From assembly GCA_033764865.1 (NCBI GenBank), contig JANRIM010000038.1, positions 1 through 36,699 of the forward strand: 36,699 nt of DNA. Reading direction: 5' to 3'. The stretch is from VFBF01 sp033764865. GTDB taxonomy: Bacteria; Pseudomonadota; Alphaproteobacteria; Caulobacterales; Aquidulcibacteraceae. Under the pieces are notes generated by a model, which worked only from the letters and a program-made list of their open reading frames with translations, was not told the origin of the DNA and ran no database searches. This document shows, piece by piece, positions 26,213 to 33,287 of this stretch. The position numbers were made by a program, and so were the translations under genes. The number at the start of each line of letters is the position of its first letter. Within the stretch, counting starts at the first letter, position 1.

Positions 26213-29197
26213 ATGGCGTCGAAGTGGAAATGGCTGGCGGGCGTGACCCTGGCGATAGGCGCGCTGACCCACGGCGGCATGGCGTCGGCGCAATCCATCG
26301 AGAACGCGTGCGGCGACGAGGGCCGCGCAGCGCCCCTGCGGCCGCCGCAGCTGCTGACCCCCGGCGACGTGAAGTCGGCCGCCGAGTACGCGTACGCGCA
26401 GAACCGCCGGCTGGTGTTCCGCGAGGCGGCCGACGCCTACCAGGATCTCGCCACCGTCTCCGACGATGCGCTGGTGACGCCGGAGCAGCGCTTCGAGAGC
26501 GCGCTGTTCAACGCCGTGAACCTGTCCAACCAGGATCGCTCCGTGGAGGCCGAGCAGCGCATCGCCGCGCTCAAGCGCCTGTTTGAGCCCGCGCCGACCG
26601 GGGGCAACGATGCGGAGTGGGCGGCCTATGCAGGCCTGCGCGCCGATCCCTTCAGCGAGGCGCAGCTCACGTTCTTCTCGGGGCTGGTGGCGGCCCAGCA
26701 GGGCGACTACGCGGGCGCGATCGAGCGGCTGGACGCCCTCGACAAGCGGCTCAACTCGCTCGGTCTCGCCGACACCGTCGACGCCATCCGGCTCGACAAC
26801 GGCGATGTGCAGATCACCAGCGTCGGCGCGCTGCGCATGTCGCGCAGCAACAGCGACGCGCGCAGTTCGCGCGCGTTCGGGTCGATCCTCGGCCAGCGCG
26901 CCATGACGGCGGTGGAAAAGACCGCGATCCTGAAAACCCATGCGCACTATCTGCGCAGCATCATCCGCCAGCAGCTCGCCGGGGACGCCGCCGACGACGC
27001 CACCCGCCGCCGCGAAAGCGCGCTGGCGGACGAGGAGATCCGCAAGGCCACCGAGGCCGCCAGCGTGTTCGGCGTGCAGTACGCGCCGTGGCTGCGCGCC
27101 AAGGTCGCGTCGCGGGCGGCGGTGCTGCGGATGGACGCGGGCGACGAGGGCGGCGCCAAGCGCATCGCCGAGCAGGCGCTGGCCATCTACACCGCATACG
27201 GCAACGGCGGCCCGCTGGAGGCCGAACTGCGCCGCGTGCTCGCGTCCATCTATGTGAAGGAAGGCAACCGCAACGCCGCGCTCACGCAGGAGCGCGCGGC
27301 GTTCTGCGTCCGCGCGGCGGGGGCCGACCTTGCGCCCATCGACACCGCCGAAGTGCTGCCGATGCTCGATCTCCTGCTGGCGGGCCAGCCGTCGACGGAC
27401 GATCGCGCGGTCACGGCGGAGTTCTTCCGCGTCGCCGCCGCCGCCATGGAGGGCGACACCGCACGGGTGGTGAGCCAGAGCGCGAACCTGATGTCCCAGC
27501 GCGCCGAGCAGCAGCCGGAAATCCGCGAGGCGATCCTCGCGGAGATCGATCTGGCGAAGCTGAAGGAACGGCTCGCCGGGCTCCAGAACGAAGGCCGCAG
27601 CGCCGGCGACCAGGACGTGCGCATCGCCCGCCAGCAGATCGCGGCCACCACCGCGCGCCTCCAGGCCATCTACTCCCGCGGCGTGCCGGAGAACCTCTCG
27701 CGCGAATCCGCGGCGGGGCGGGCCAAGGCGGCGGGCTTCCTGCCGGCGCAGGCCGCGCTCGCCGACGCCGCCAACGCCGATCTCGCCGCCCTGCAGGCGG
27801 TGCTTGCGCCGGGCGAGCTGTACGTGCGCTTCCTGCTCACCGACGAGGCGGGCTTCGGCGTCGCCATTTCCAGCACCCGCGCGCGCGCCTTCCGCATCGC
27901 CGACACGCCGGGCCTGCTGACGCGGCTGCAGACGATCCAGGAGGGCGTGCTCTACGGCCTGCGCCGCGACCGGCCCGAGCGCATGCTCGACGTGCTGGAC
28001 GAGGCGGCGGCGGCCTACGGCGACCTCTTCGGCCCCATCGACGACATGACCACCGAGTCGCGCCGGCTCATCCTCGACGCCACCGGCGCCGCCGCCAACA
28101 TCCCGTTCTCGCTGCTGGTGGCGCGGGCCATGACGGCGGAGGAAATGGCGGGCGTGTCCGCGCGCGTGCAGGCGAGCTACGGGCGCGACTTCACGGGCGT
28201 GCCGTGGCTGGGGCGCGACCGCTCCATCTCGATGGTGGCGAGCGCGGTGTCCTTCAAGGCGCAGCGGGAGGATACGGCGGGCTCCTCGGCGCCCAACCCG
28301 ATCCTCGCGTTCGCCTCCCCGCCGCTGCCCAACGAGGCCGCGCGGCCGCAACTGGCCACCGAGGTCACCCAGCTGATGCAGCAGAACCGGCCGCGCTACC
28401 GCCGGCCGGACTGCGCGGCGGAACTGGAGGAAATCTACGCCTATCCGGGCCTGGAGGGCTCCTACGAGTCCGCGTTGTCGGCCAGCCGCCTGATGGCGGG
28501 CGGCGCGGGGACCGGCTACCGCATCGTCTCCGGGCAGGATTTCACGGACCAGAACATCCGCAACTTCGCGCGCTTCTCCGAAGCGACGGGCCAGCCGGCC
28601 GATCTGGACGATTACCGCGTGCTCTACTTCGGCTCACACGGGCAGCATCCGGGCGCGAACAAGTGCGTCCAGGAGGCGCTGCTGGTGACCACCACCCCCG
28701 CGCCCGACCAGGCGGCGGCGTCGCCCCCGGCCGGGGACGACGCGCTGGGCGACGGCATGCTGGACACCAGCGAGATCCAGCGGCTGTCCCTCAACGCCGA
28801 CCTCGTGGTGCTGGCGGCGTGCGAAACGGTGGGCATGCGCCGGATCAAGGAAGGCGCCGGCCTCTCCAGCGAAGAGGCCGCCCGGCTGACCCGACTCACC
28901 GGCCTGTCGGGCGGGGGCGTGATCGGCAACTTCGCCGGCAGCTTCTTCGTGGCGGGCGCGCGGTCGGTGCTGGCCACCTATTGGGCGGTAGAGAACGAGG
29001 CCACCAACCGCTTCATGAACGCCTTCTTCGAAACCGCAGCCGGGGGCGCGGCGCGGGCCGACGCCGTCCAGGCCGCGCAGCGGCGCCTGATGGACGATCC
29101 CGAGTACTCCAACCCCATCTTCTGGGCGCCGTTCGTGTTCATCGGGGATGGGTCGAAGACGTTGAAGGTGGGCGCGGGCGCAGCGCCCCCGGCCTGA
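26213..29197 (+). CDS. Exported CHAT-domain protein (caspase-like putative protease) in the TPS operon
   Basis: From ATG 26213 this encodes 994 residues. The purine-rich GGGAGAAGAA before the ATG supports the start, and a signal peptide ends MASA before Q, so it acts outside the cytoplasm. Residues about 50 to 580 are alpha-helical and TPR-like, with heptad-like Ala/Leu/Arg stretches. The CHAT domain fills about 600 to 985: FGSHGQHPG provides H809 and LVVLAACETVG provides C870, the caspase-type catalytic pair. These are followed by GAGLSSEEAARL, FFVAGARSVLATYWAVENEAT and NPIFWAPFVFIGDGS, all hallmark segments. Relatives are cysteine peptidases (separase/caspase clan). It begins 58 bases after tpsA, so it probably processes TpsA or another envelope target. 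The cleavage target is inferred from position only. Confidence 0.93.
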   Translation: MASKWKWLAGVTLAIGALTHGGMASAQSIENACGDEGRAAPLRPPQLLTPGDVKSAAEYAYAQNRRLVFREAADAYQDLATVSDDALVTPEQRFESALFNAVNLSNQDRSVEAEQRIAALKRLFEPAPTGGNDAEWAAYAGLRADPFSEAQLTFFSGLVAAQQGDYAGAIERLDALDKRLNSLGLADTVDAIRLDNGDVQITSVGALRMSRSNSDARSSRAFGSILGQRAMTAVEKTAILKTHAHYLRSIIRQQLAGDAADDATRRRESALADEEIRKATEAASVFGVQYAPWLRAKVASRAAVLRMDAGDEGGAKRIAEQALAIYTAYGNGGPLEAELRRVLASIYVKEGNRNAALTQERAAFCVRAAGADLAPIDTAEVLPMLDLLLAGQPSTDDRAVTAEFFRVAAAAMEGDTARVVSQSANLMSQRAEQQPEIREAILAEIDLAKLKERLAGLQNEGRSAGDQDVRIARQQIAATTARLQAIYSRGVPENLSRESAAGRAKAAGFLPAQAALADAANADLAALQAVLAPGELYVRFLLTDEAGFGVAISSTRARAFRIADTPGLLTRLQTIQEGVLYGLRRDRPERMLDVLDEAAAAYGDLFGPIDDMTTESRRLILDATGAAANIPFSLLVARAMTAEEMAGVSARVQASYGRDFTGVPWLGRDRSISMVASAVSFKAQREDTAGSSAPNPILAFASPPLPNEAARPQLATEVTQLMQQNRPRYRRPDCAAELEEIYAYPGLEGSYESALSASRLMAGGAGTGYRIVSGQDFTDQNIRNFARFSEATGQPADLDDYRVLYFGSHGQHPGANKCVQEALLVTTTPAPDQAAASPPAGDDALGDGMLDTSEIQRLSLNADLVVLAACETVGMRRIKEGAGLSSEEAARLTRLTGLSGGGVIGNFAGSFFVAGARSVLATYWAVENEATNRFMNAFFETAAGGAARADAVQAAQRRLMDDPEYSNPIFWAPFVFIGDGSKTLKVGAGAAPPA

Positions 29198-29228
29198 CGC
29201 GGACCGCTCCATCCCGGCGTCGCGCGCA

Positions 29229-29258
29229 CGAAAAAGCCGCCGTCCCATGGGGGCGGCG
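29229..29258 (-). terminator. Intrinsic terminator of the minus-strand exported protein gene
   Basis: Read on the minus strand, an 11-bp GC-rich stem (29258-29248 with 29244-29234, one wobble pair) closes a 3-base loop and is followed directly by five T residues (the A-run at 29229-29233 on the plus strand). It lies 31 bases past the TAG of the minus-strand gene. On the plus strand no T-run follows, so it would stop the CHAT transcript less well. Confidence 0.82.
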
Positions 29259-29288
29259 GCCTCGTCGTCCGCTTTGGGCGCGTACGGT

Positions 29289-29768
29289 CTAGTCCTTGGC
29301 GGCCACGGGCTCGCCGGCGCCGCCGGCCAGCTTCGCCATCGCTTCCTGGGCCACGGCCGTGCAGTCGTTCTCATCGGCGGCGAGGATCGCCTCGATGGTG
29401 GTCAGGTCGGACACCTTGGGGCACGCCTCGTCGCCGTAGCGGCCGCCGCGCATGGCCCCGAAGGTGCGCCGCGCCTGCGGGCGCTCCAGCAGGGCGCGGA
29501 TGGCGGCGAAGTGGTCCGTGCGGTCCGCCGGGCGCGCCGACGCCGGAAGGACCACGCCGCCCGGGCGGCCCTGGATCGTGGTGAGCGTGCCCGCGCCGTT
29601 GATCAACGTCACCGTCGCGCCGCGCGGCAGATCGATCTTCTGGCCGGCGGAGTAGACCGTGCTCTTGGGGATGCGGGGGTCGGTGGAGCCCACGACGATG
29701 AAGTCTTCAGCGTAGGCCACGCCGCAGACCATCATGCTGATCGCCGCACCGAACAGAAACTTGCGCAC
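29289..29768 (-). CDS. Exported protein of unknown function, convergent to the CHAT gene
   Basis: The 159-residue product starts at GTG 29768, with GGGAGGA five bases upstream, and has a signal peptide ending AYA before E. The mature N-terminal 50 residues read as a small beta domain: FIVVGSTDPRIPKSTVY, then GQKIDLPRGATVTLINGAGT and a GRPGG turn. This resembles the FecR-like 'G-x-x-I-x-L-x-x-G-A-x-V-x-L-I' core seen in small envelope proteins. The C-terminal half is alpha-helical and carries two cysteines (DEACPKV and DENDCTAV) that may pair. No enzyme motif is seen. Its position beside the TPS-CHAT operon, in opposite orientation and with its own terminator, raises the possibility that it is a target or modulator, but this is inference. 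Confidence 0.75.
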   Translation of the reverse strand: MRKFLFGAAISMMVCGVAYAEDFIVVGSTDPRIPKSTVYSAGQKIDLPRGATVTLINGAGTLTTIQGRPGGVVLPASARPADRTDHFAAIRALLERPQARRTFGAMRGGRYGDEACPKVSDLTTIEAILAADENDCTAVAQEAMAKLAGGAGEPVAAKD

Positions 29769-30099
29769 AATGTCCTCCCGTCGCCCCGTGCGAATCCGAG
29801 AGATTCAGGGGCACAAAACCCTACAGTTTGTCACCCTGAAAGGCAATCGCTGCAGAAGTGACGCCGTTCCGCAAGTGACAAATGCAGGTATGCCGCAGCG
29901 CCCCGGTCGGATTTGCGGCGCCGGCAGGGAACTTTCGCCACAAACGGGTAAACACGTTCAGCCAAGCAGGGCGTCCCGCCGTCGCTGGACGCTTTCTCGC
30001 GACTTGCCAACGCGCTAGGAACGGGACCATCCTCGACGCTCGCGGCCGTGCGAGCGCGGTCCCGGGATGATGCGGCGCCGTGTGGGGCAGGGTCCGACC
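29769..30099. promoter_or_regulatory. Divergent promoter region (331 bases)
   Basis: This gap separates the GTG start of the minus-strand exported protein from ATG 30100 of the metallophosphoesterase and should carry both promoters. Apart from an 8-bp inverted repeat with a third GTGAC copy (separate entry) I see no gene. ATGs at 30067 and 30070 could extend the phosphoesterase by about 10 residues but lack a ribosome site. Confidence 0.45.
29827..29882. repeat. Inverted TTTGTCAC / GTGACAAA pair with an extra GTGAC copy
   Basis: TTTGTCAC at 29827-29834 is the exact reverse complement of GTGACAAA at 29875-29882. AAGTGAC also occurs at 29855-29861 and again at 29873-29879. Three GTGAC half-sites within 56 bases of a divergent promoter suggest a regulator-binding region. 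No regulator gene is adjacent. Confidence 0.4.
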
Positions 30100-30963
30100 A
30101 TGATCACCTTCGCGCAGATCACCGACCTGCACATCACCACCCTCGACGACCCCTACAAAAGCAAGGAGCGCAACGACCGGCGCCTGCGCGACGTGCTCAC
30201 CGCCATCTATGCGCTCAAGCCGCGCCCGACGGCGATCATCGCGTCGGGGGATCTGGTCGATCGCGGCGAGGCGCGCGAGTACGAGGAGCTCAAGGCCCTG
30301 CTCGCGGATTTCCAGGAGATCGCGATCTACGCGGGCATGGGCAACCATGACCTGCGCGGGCCGTTCCAGGAGGTGTTTCCCCCGTCGCAGGCGCTGGTGC
30401 GGTACCAGACCGACAAGAATGGCTTCATCCAGTACGAGGTGGATTTCGGCGACATCCGCCTCGTGATGATCGACACCCTCGATGAGCGCGATGGCGTGGC
30501 CTTCGAGAACGGCGCGTTCTGCTCCAAAAGGGCCGCATGGCTGCGGCGCACGCTCGGACGTCAGGCGGGCAAGCCCACGATGCTTGCGCTGCACCATCCG
30601 CCGGTGCGCAGCGGCATCTACTGGATGGATGAGCGCGAGAAGTACGATTGGCAAAGACGGCTGGCGGGCGCCGTGAAGAACCGCCGCCAGCTTCGCACCA
30701 TGATGTGCGGCCATCTCCACCGCGCCTTCCACGCGCCGTTCGCGGGCCAGATCGTCTCGGCGTCGCCTGCGACCTCCATCCAGCTCACGCTCGATCTCAC
30801 GGAAGTGGACCTGAAGGTGCCGGACGGACGCGAGATCCTGGTGGAGGAGCCGCCGGGCTTCACGCTCCACGTCTGGGACAAGGGCGTCCTCACCAGCCAC
30901 ACCTGCGTGGCGCCCGCGTTCCCCAGCGCCGTGCGGTACGAGTTTCCGTTCGTGAAGGCGTAG
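30100..30963 (+). CDS. Metallophosphoesterase (class III phosphodiesterase, CpdA/GpdQ-like)
   Basis: From ATG 30100 this encodes 287 residues with all calcineurin-like metal-site motifs: ITDLH (D9, H11), SGDLVDRG (D51), GNHD (residues 81 to 84), LHHPP (H165/H166) and GHLH (H205/H207). Such two-metal enzymes hydrolyse phosphodiesters, including cyclic nucleotides and glycerophosphodiesters, in the cytoplasm. Size and motif spacing fit the class III cAMP phosphodiesterase group, but the substrate is not certain. There is no signal peptide. ATG 30100 is preferred to 30067 because the first strand begins at once and a G-rich site precedes it. The nearby cyclase homologue at 33288 makes a cyclic-nucleotide role attractive, but there is no operon link. 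Its stop lies 3 bases from that of the convergent Tat protein gene. Confidence 0.9.
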   Translation: MITFAQITDLHITTLDDPYKSKERNDRRLRDVLTAIYALKPRPTAIIASGDLVDRGEAREYEELKALLADFQEIAIYAGMGNHDLRGPFQEVFPPSQALVRYQTDKNGFIQYEVDFGDIRLVMIDTLDERDGVAFENGAFCSKRAAWLRRTLGRQAGKPTMLALHHPPVRSGIYWMDEREKYDWQRRLAGAVKNRRQLRTMMCGHLHRAFHAPFAGQIVSASPATSIQLTLDLTEVDLKVPDGREILVEEPPGFTLHVWDKGVLTSHTCVAPAFPSAVRYEFPFVKA

Positions 30964-30966
30964 GCG

Positions 30967-31728
30967 TCACAGCCGCTGGATCGCGCTCCGCGCCACGCGG
31001 AACTGCAGCACGTCGCCCACCTGCACCAGGCGCCCGCGCGCCATCACCGGATCGGCCACCCATGGCAGGATCGCGCCGTCGTGCGCGGCGCCGCCCGGGT
31101 CGAGGAACAGCGGCGCATCCCCGCCGTCGCGGCACGCCGCGCGCGCGCAGAACGCCAGCGGCAGCCCGCCCCGCGCGCACAGCGCCGCGCAGGATTTGTG
31201 CGTCTTGCCGTAGCCCGGGCGCATGGCGCCGAACCAGCATTTGGCGTCGAGGATTTCGCCGATGAGCGTGGCTTCGCCGAGGTCCGCCGCCGCCGGCGCC
31301 GCCAGTGCGCCCGCGTCCTCCGCCGCCGGCCGGATCCAGTCCGCATCGTCCACCGCCGCCAGCATCGCGTGCCTGCCGCGCGCGATCAGGCTGGCGCGCA
31401 CGGTCACCGCGCCGCTGAGGCCGTCCGGCAGCCGCCGCGCCACCGCGACCTTTCCCTGCCCGGCGAGGAAGGCCGTGCGCACGCCGCCCGCGGCGTCGAG
31501 CGCGCGGGTGCGCAGCGCGGGATAAGGCGCGCGCTCCAGAAGGCCCGTCCACTCGCGCACGTCGCCCTGCGCCCAACGTCCGTCGCCCGGGGGGCCCTGC
31601 GCCATCGCCAGCGCCGCGGCGACGCCCGCGCCCGCCGCCGTGGCGGCCGCCGCGCCGGCCAGAAATCCGCGCCGCGTGCGGGCCAAGGGCGGCGCCCACC
31701 CGATGAAGAGGTCGTCGTCGCGCTTCAT
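30967..31728 (-). CDS. Tat-exported cysteine-rich protein of the Rieske operon
   Basis: The 253-residue product has a twin-arginine signal (ARTRRGFLAG, R19/R20, then an Ala/Gly-rich helix), which implies export of a folded, often cofactor-loaded protein to the periplasm. After a variable middle it carries GEILDAKCWFGAMRPG, then KTHKSCAALCARGG and LAFCARAAC. This gives cysteines C164, C180, C184, C194 and C199 with H177, a plausible metal, cluster or haem-linked site. I know of similar 'DxKCxFGxMxPGxGKxHxxCAxxC' proteins next to Rieske/ferric-reductase fusions but of no assigned function. Its ATG overlaps the stop of the upstream Rieske gene by 4 bases (ATGA), showing tight coupling. An electron acceptor or assembly role is inferred. 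Confidence 0.82.
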   Translation of the reverse strand: MKRDDDLFIGWAPPLARTRRGFLAGAAAATAAGAGVAAALAMAQGPPGDGRWAQGDVREWTGLLERAPYPALRTRALDAAGGVRTAFLAGQGKVAVARRLPDGLSGAVTVRASLIARGRHAMLAAVDDADWIRPAAEDAGALAAPAAADLGEATLIGEILDAKCWFGAMRPGYGKTHKSCAALCARGGLPLAFCARAACRDGGDAPLFLDPGGAAHDGAILPWVADPVMARGRLVQVGDVLQFRVARSAIQRL

Positions 31729-32783
31729 GGCGCGGGCCTCGCCGGCAGGAGGGAGGGCGGCGTGTCCGTGCCCGGCGGCAGGGGCGTGGCGTGGACGTAG
31801 ACGACGCCGTCCATGATCCGCGTGCGGTAGGTGGCGATGCGCTCCTTGAACGGCGCGGGCGACTGGCCGTCGCGCTGGTACTGGAAGCCGTGCCACGGGC
31901 ATGTGACGCAGCCGTCGACGATGCGGCCTTCGCCCAGCGGACCGCCCTGGTGGCGGCACACGTTGCTCAGCGCGAAGATCGTCGCGCCGTCCCGGAACAC
32001 GGCGATCTTCTCGCCCGCGGGCGGCGTCACGATGTGGGCGCGCGCGTCCGGGATGTCGCCGCCGGGGCCGACGCGGATCCAGCCCTCGCCGTCCGGCGCC
32101 GCGGTCGCGCGGTCGCGGCGCGCCTCGCGGGCGCCGGCGTAGACGTGCAGCGCCGCCAGCAGGGCGGCGCCTGCGCCCACCACGACGGGATACGCAGGCC
32201 CCTTGTCGCCCTGCACCGCGCCTAGCATCACGTGACCCACCGCCAGCGCGTACGCGCCGTAGACGCCCATGTGCAGCGTCTTCCACGCTGCTGGGCCAAG
32301 CGTCGCGTTCCAGAAATCGTGGCTGGTGGCCGCCATCACGAACAGCACGCCCAACGCCGCAAGGCCCAGCGTCTCGAAGGGAAAGCCCTGGATGGCGTCA
32401 TAGCGCGGGTTGCTCACCAGCAGCGCGATCAGGGGATTGAGGTCGGAAAAGCCCTGGTGCCAAAGCAGGGTCAGGCCCGCGTGCGTGGCGGCGAGGGCGA
32501 AGCACGTCACGCCGAAGTGGCGGCGGTTGTACAGCAGCGGCAGGAAGCGGGGCGAAAGCCGCGCCAGCGGCCCGATGGCGAGGATCACCGTCAGGAGCGC
32601 GAACGCGCCGGCCCCGAAGGCCCGGATCAGGACCTGGATCTCGCTCGGCGACTGGCCCGGCGGGGCGGACGCCAGCGCCCCGGCCACGGAGGCCCCGAGG
32701 AACGCCGCCACGCCGATACCGAGCGCGAGGTCCGTCAGCGTCTTGAAGGGCGTCCAGTGGACGAGCCGGTAATCCCCCGCCAT
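31725..32783 (-). CDS. Ferric-reductase-like transmembrane domain fused to a Rieske [2Fe-2S] domain
   Basis: The 352-residue protein has a six-helix membrane domain (about 15 to 215) of the ferric reductase/MsrQ type and a C-terminal Rieske domain (about 235 to 340). Candidate haem ligands are paired as H89/H101 and H171/H184, in YNRRHFGV, ATHAGL, KTLHMGVY and VGHVML. The Rieske cluster ligands are C276/H278 (NVCRHQGGPLG) and C295/H298 (CPWHGF). This lets electrons pass between a [2Fe-2S] centre and membrane haem, probably towards a periplasmic or quinone partner. The start ATG 32783 overlaps the stop of the tiny upstream gene, and the end overlaps the Tat protein start. The direction of electron flow and the partner are unknown. 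Confidence 0.93.
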   Translation of the reverse strand: MAGDYRLVHWTPFKTLTDLALGIGVAAFLGASVAGALASAPPGQSPSEIQVLIRAFGAGAFALLTVILAIGPLARLSPRFLPLLYNRRHFGVTCFALAATHAGLTLLWHQGFSDLNPLIALLVSNPRYDAIQGFPFETLGLAALGVLFVMAATSHDFWNATLGPAAWKTLHMGVYGAYALAVGHVMLGAVQGDKGPAYPVVVGAGAALLAALHVYAGAREARRDRATAAPDGEGWIRVGPGGDIPDARAHIVTPPAGEKIAVFRDGATIFALSNVCRHQGGPLGEGRIVDGCVTCPWHGFQYQRDGQSPAPFKERIATYRTRIMDGVVYVHATPLPPGTDTPPSLLPARPAP

Positions 32784-32878
32784 CAGCGCACCGCCATGGC
32801 GGCCGCGAACACCACCGCCATCAGCACCGCAAGCACGGGCCACAGCCGCGCGTGCACGCCGCGCTGGCGGCGGTTCAC
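32783..32878 (-). CDS. 31-residue single-pass membrane peptide, GTG start
   Basis: The frame reads GTG at 32878 to TGA at 32783-32785, coding for a basic head (MNRRQRGVHARLW) and one hydrophobic helix ending AAAMAVR. The start overlaps the stop of the gene before it as GTGA, and its stop overlaps the next ATG as TGATG. These exact overlaps on both sides are the main reason to accept so short a gene. It may be an accessory subunit that stabilises the membrane domain of the Rieske fusion, much as small subunits do in cytochrome complexes. That function is inferred; no family is recognised. Confidence 0.68.
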   Translation of the reverse strand: MNRRQRGVHARLWPVLAVLMAVVFAAAMAVR

Positions 32879-33099
32879 GGCCGGTCCTCCGGCGCGCGCA
32901 GGCCCGCGGCGCGCGCGACGAGCAGGGGCCACAGCGCCAGCGTCCCTGGCAGGATCAGCAGGCGCACCCGCCAGGGCGCGCGCGCCAGATCGAGCCGCCG
33001 GGCCGGGATCGCCACCAGCGCCGCCCACGCCAGCAGCCCCGCCGCCGCGTAGCCGCCCAACGCCATCCAGATCCAGGCCGCCGCCGTCGTCGTCACCAT
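32875..33099 (-). CDS. Small two-helix membrane protein, first gene of the Rieske operon
   Basis: From ATG 33099 this encodes 74 residues. Helix 1 is at about residues 8 to 32 (AWIWMALGGYAAAGLLAW) and helix 2 at about 50 to 65 (RVRLLILPGTLALWPLLVAR), separated by a basic loop. The RLLILPGxxxLWPLL segment is a pattern I associate with small conserved membrane proteins of alphaproteobacterial Rieske/ferric-reductase loci. The stop overlaps the next gene's GTG by 4 bases. It is the promoter-proximal gene, divergent from the cyclase across 188 bases. Accessory subunit of the redox complex is the likeliest role, by position only. Confidence 0.72.
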   Translation of the reverse strand: MVTTTAAAWIWMALGGYAAAGLLAWAALVAIPARRLDLARAPWRVRLLILPGTLALWPLLVARAAGLRAPEDRP

Positions 33100-33287
33100 C
33101 GCCCCCGCCGCTCCGCGCTGCGCGGGGAGGAGTACGCCGCGCCGCGCACGCCCGTTACGCGCACGCCATTCCGAACTTTCCCGGTCCGGTCCATGTGCTA
33201 GGCTCGCGCGCCGGATCGCGGGGCCGGACGACTGAGGATGAGCGGGCGCGCGGGGGGTCCCGGTGCGCCGATGCGGGGTGGGGCGCC

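Noticed and set aside
32232..33287. Upstream extension of the cyclase frame
   Set aside because: It runs antisense to the Rieske operon, is Arg/Gln/His-rich and lacks any domain. The real protein starts at ATG 33288 before the first helix.
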